A stretch of 43,150 bases of DNA from Elysia marginata (taxonomy: Eukaryota > Mollusca > Gastropoda > Plakobranchidae): the NCBI GenBank assembly GCA_019649035.1, contig BMAT01006459.1, positions 37,182-80,331 of the forward strand, in the 5' to 3' direction. Made by a program: the position numbers and the translations under genes. Every line of letters begins with the position of its first letter. The first letter of the stretch is position 1. The notes below the pieces were generated by a model. That model did not search any database, was not told where the DNA came from, and worked only from the letters and a program-made list of their open reading frames with translations. Below are positions 42,631 to 43,150 of the stretch, one piece after another.

Positions 42631-43150
42631 GTACGTCTGTCTTTTGCAATCTAACCAGAGTGTCTATATGCCCTTCATTACATTATTTTTTCCTAAAAAT
42701 TTTCTATGTCCACGTTATTGTGTGCAGTGCTAAAGAAGTTCAGACCATGATTATTAGTTTCCTCAGCTTGTTGCTGCGTTTTTAGATCCCTGTTGTATCT
42801 CCCCACCCCCTGCCTCAAAGTAAATGCCAAGGAAGATAAACTATTGAAATTGTCTATGATCGTGACAATTGCGTGCGTGTAGAAAAATCACAAACCGTAT
42901 GCGCACAGTTACGTGTACATAGCAAAATTCAGCAAAACTTGACTACACGTAATTACGTGTATATAGACTCAGTTCATTTTAACAGCCCTTTCACATGATG
43001 CGTATTTCGAGGTGGAGTATCGGTGACGGACGGGTTAAACGGCTGTGATCCTATTATTTTTTTAGATTCACTCTATCACGTGCCCATTTGCATGGGTGAA
43101 GACGATATCTAAGGTCTGAACTTTTTCAAAGTCTCCAGTTCAGCAACCGC
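42631..43150. other. Right flank, intron of gene D
   Basis: No second exon recognised. It includes a 16-base perfect palindrome at 42945-42960. Confidence 0.4.
42945..42960. promoter_or_regulatory. Perfect 16-bp palindrome ACACGTAATTACGTGT
   Basis: Its half-sites TTACGTGT resemble bZIP/CRE-type sites, and another TTACGTGT lies 31 bases upstream (from 42909). Function unknown; it could be chance. Confidence 0.25.

Noticed and set aside
1-43150. CRISPR arrays, bacterial operons, rRNA genes
   Set aside because: Intron-exon structure, LINEs, SINE and microsatellites show animal nuclear DNA; no spaced direct-repeat array with unique spacers is present.

Overview
The window looks like nuclear DNA of an invertebrate animal, most likely a mollusc or another lophotrochozoan. 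It is AT-rich, has small exons with GT-AG borders separated by kilobase introns, and carries a tRNA-type SINE, several LINE tails, cut-and-paste transposon relics and many microsatellites. There are no bacterial-type operons, tRNA genes, rRNA genes or CRISPR arrays. The phylum is an inference; nothing in the sequence fixes the species.

Layout. Positions 1-3330 hold flanking DNA, a (TCC/TTC)n tract, a decayed PIF/Harbinger element (1196-2029) with MADF and transposase remnants, and a 16-bp minisatellite. Gene A (exons 3331-5657, + strand) encodes a trypsin-fold peptidase resembling the FAM111/HtrA type, with a His, Asp and Ser that can form a triad; its 5' end is missing. Gene B (exons 6185-14539, + strand) encodes a polytopic membrane protein that I do not recognise. 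Its eight exons keep one open frame, with a second possible last exon at 17334-17490. A and B are also in phase with each other, so they may be one gene (738 codons visible) or two tandem genes. Gene C (24885-25986, + strand) is the 3' end of an unknown gene built from two microexons and a terminal exon. Gene D (42483-42630, + strand, perhaps with a first exon at 33410-33457) runs off the right edge.

All LINE remnants (about 6.9-7.3, 14.7-15.2, 15.8-16.0, 30.0-30.45 and 38.0-38.7 kb) lie on the minus strand, antisense to the genes. Three copies of a pogo-like MITE, three copies of another repeat family, a TTAA-flanked element with a nested LINE, and a 209-bp MITE with near-perfect inverted ends fill introns and spacers. 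A tandem array of about 342-bp units lies at 20.4-21.5 kb, with a stray copy at 22.45 kb.

CpG content is mosaic. About 3-28.9 kb is poor in CpG and about 29-43 kb is not, and copies of the same repeat keep CpGs on the right but show TpG/CpA on the left. This fits germline methylation over the transcribed left half.

The most novel candidate is the possible peptidase plus multi-pass membrane protein with alternative C-termini. All gene models come from splice signals and reading-frame logic alone and need transcript evidence.
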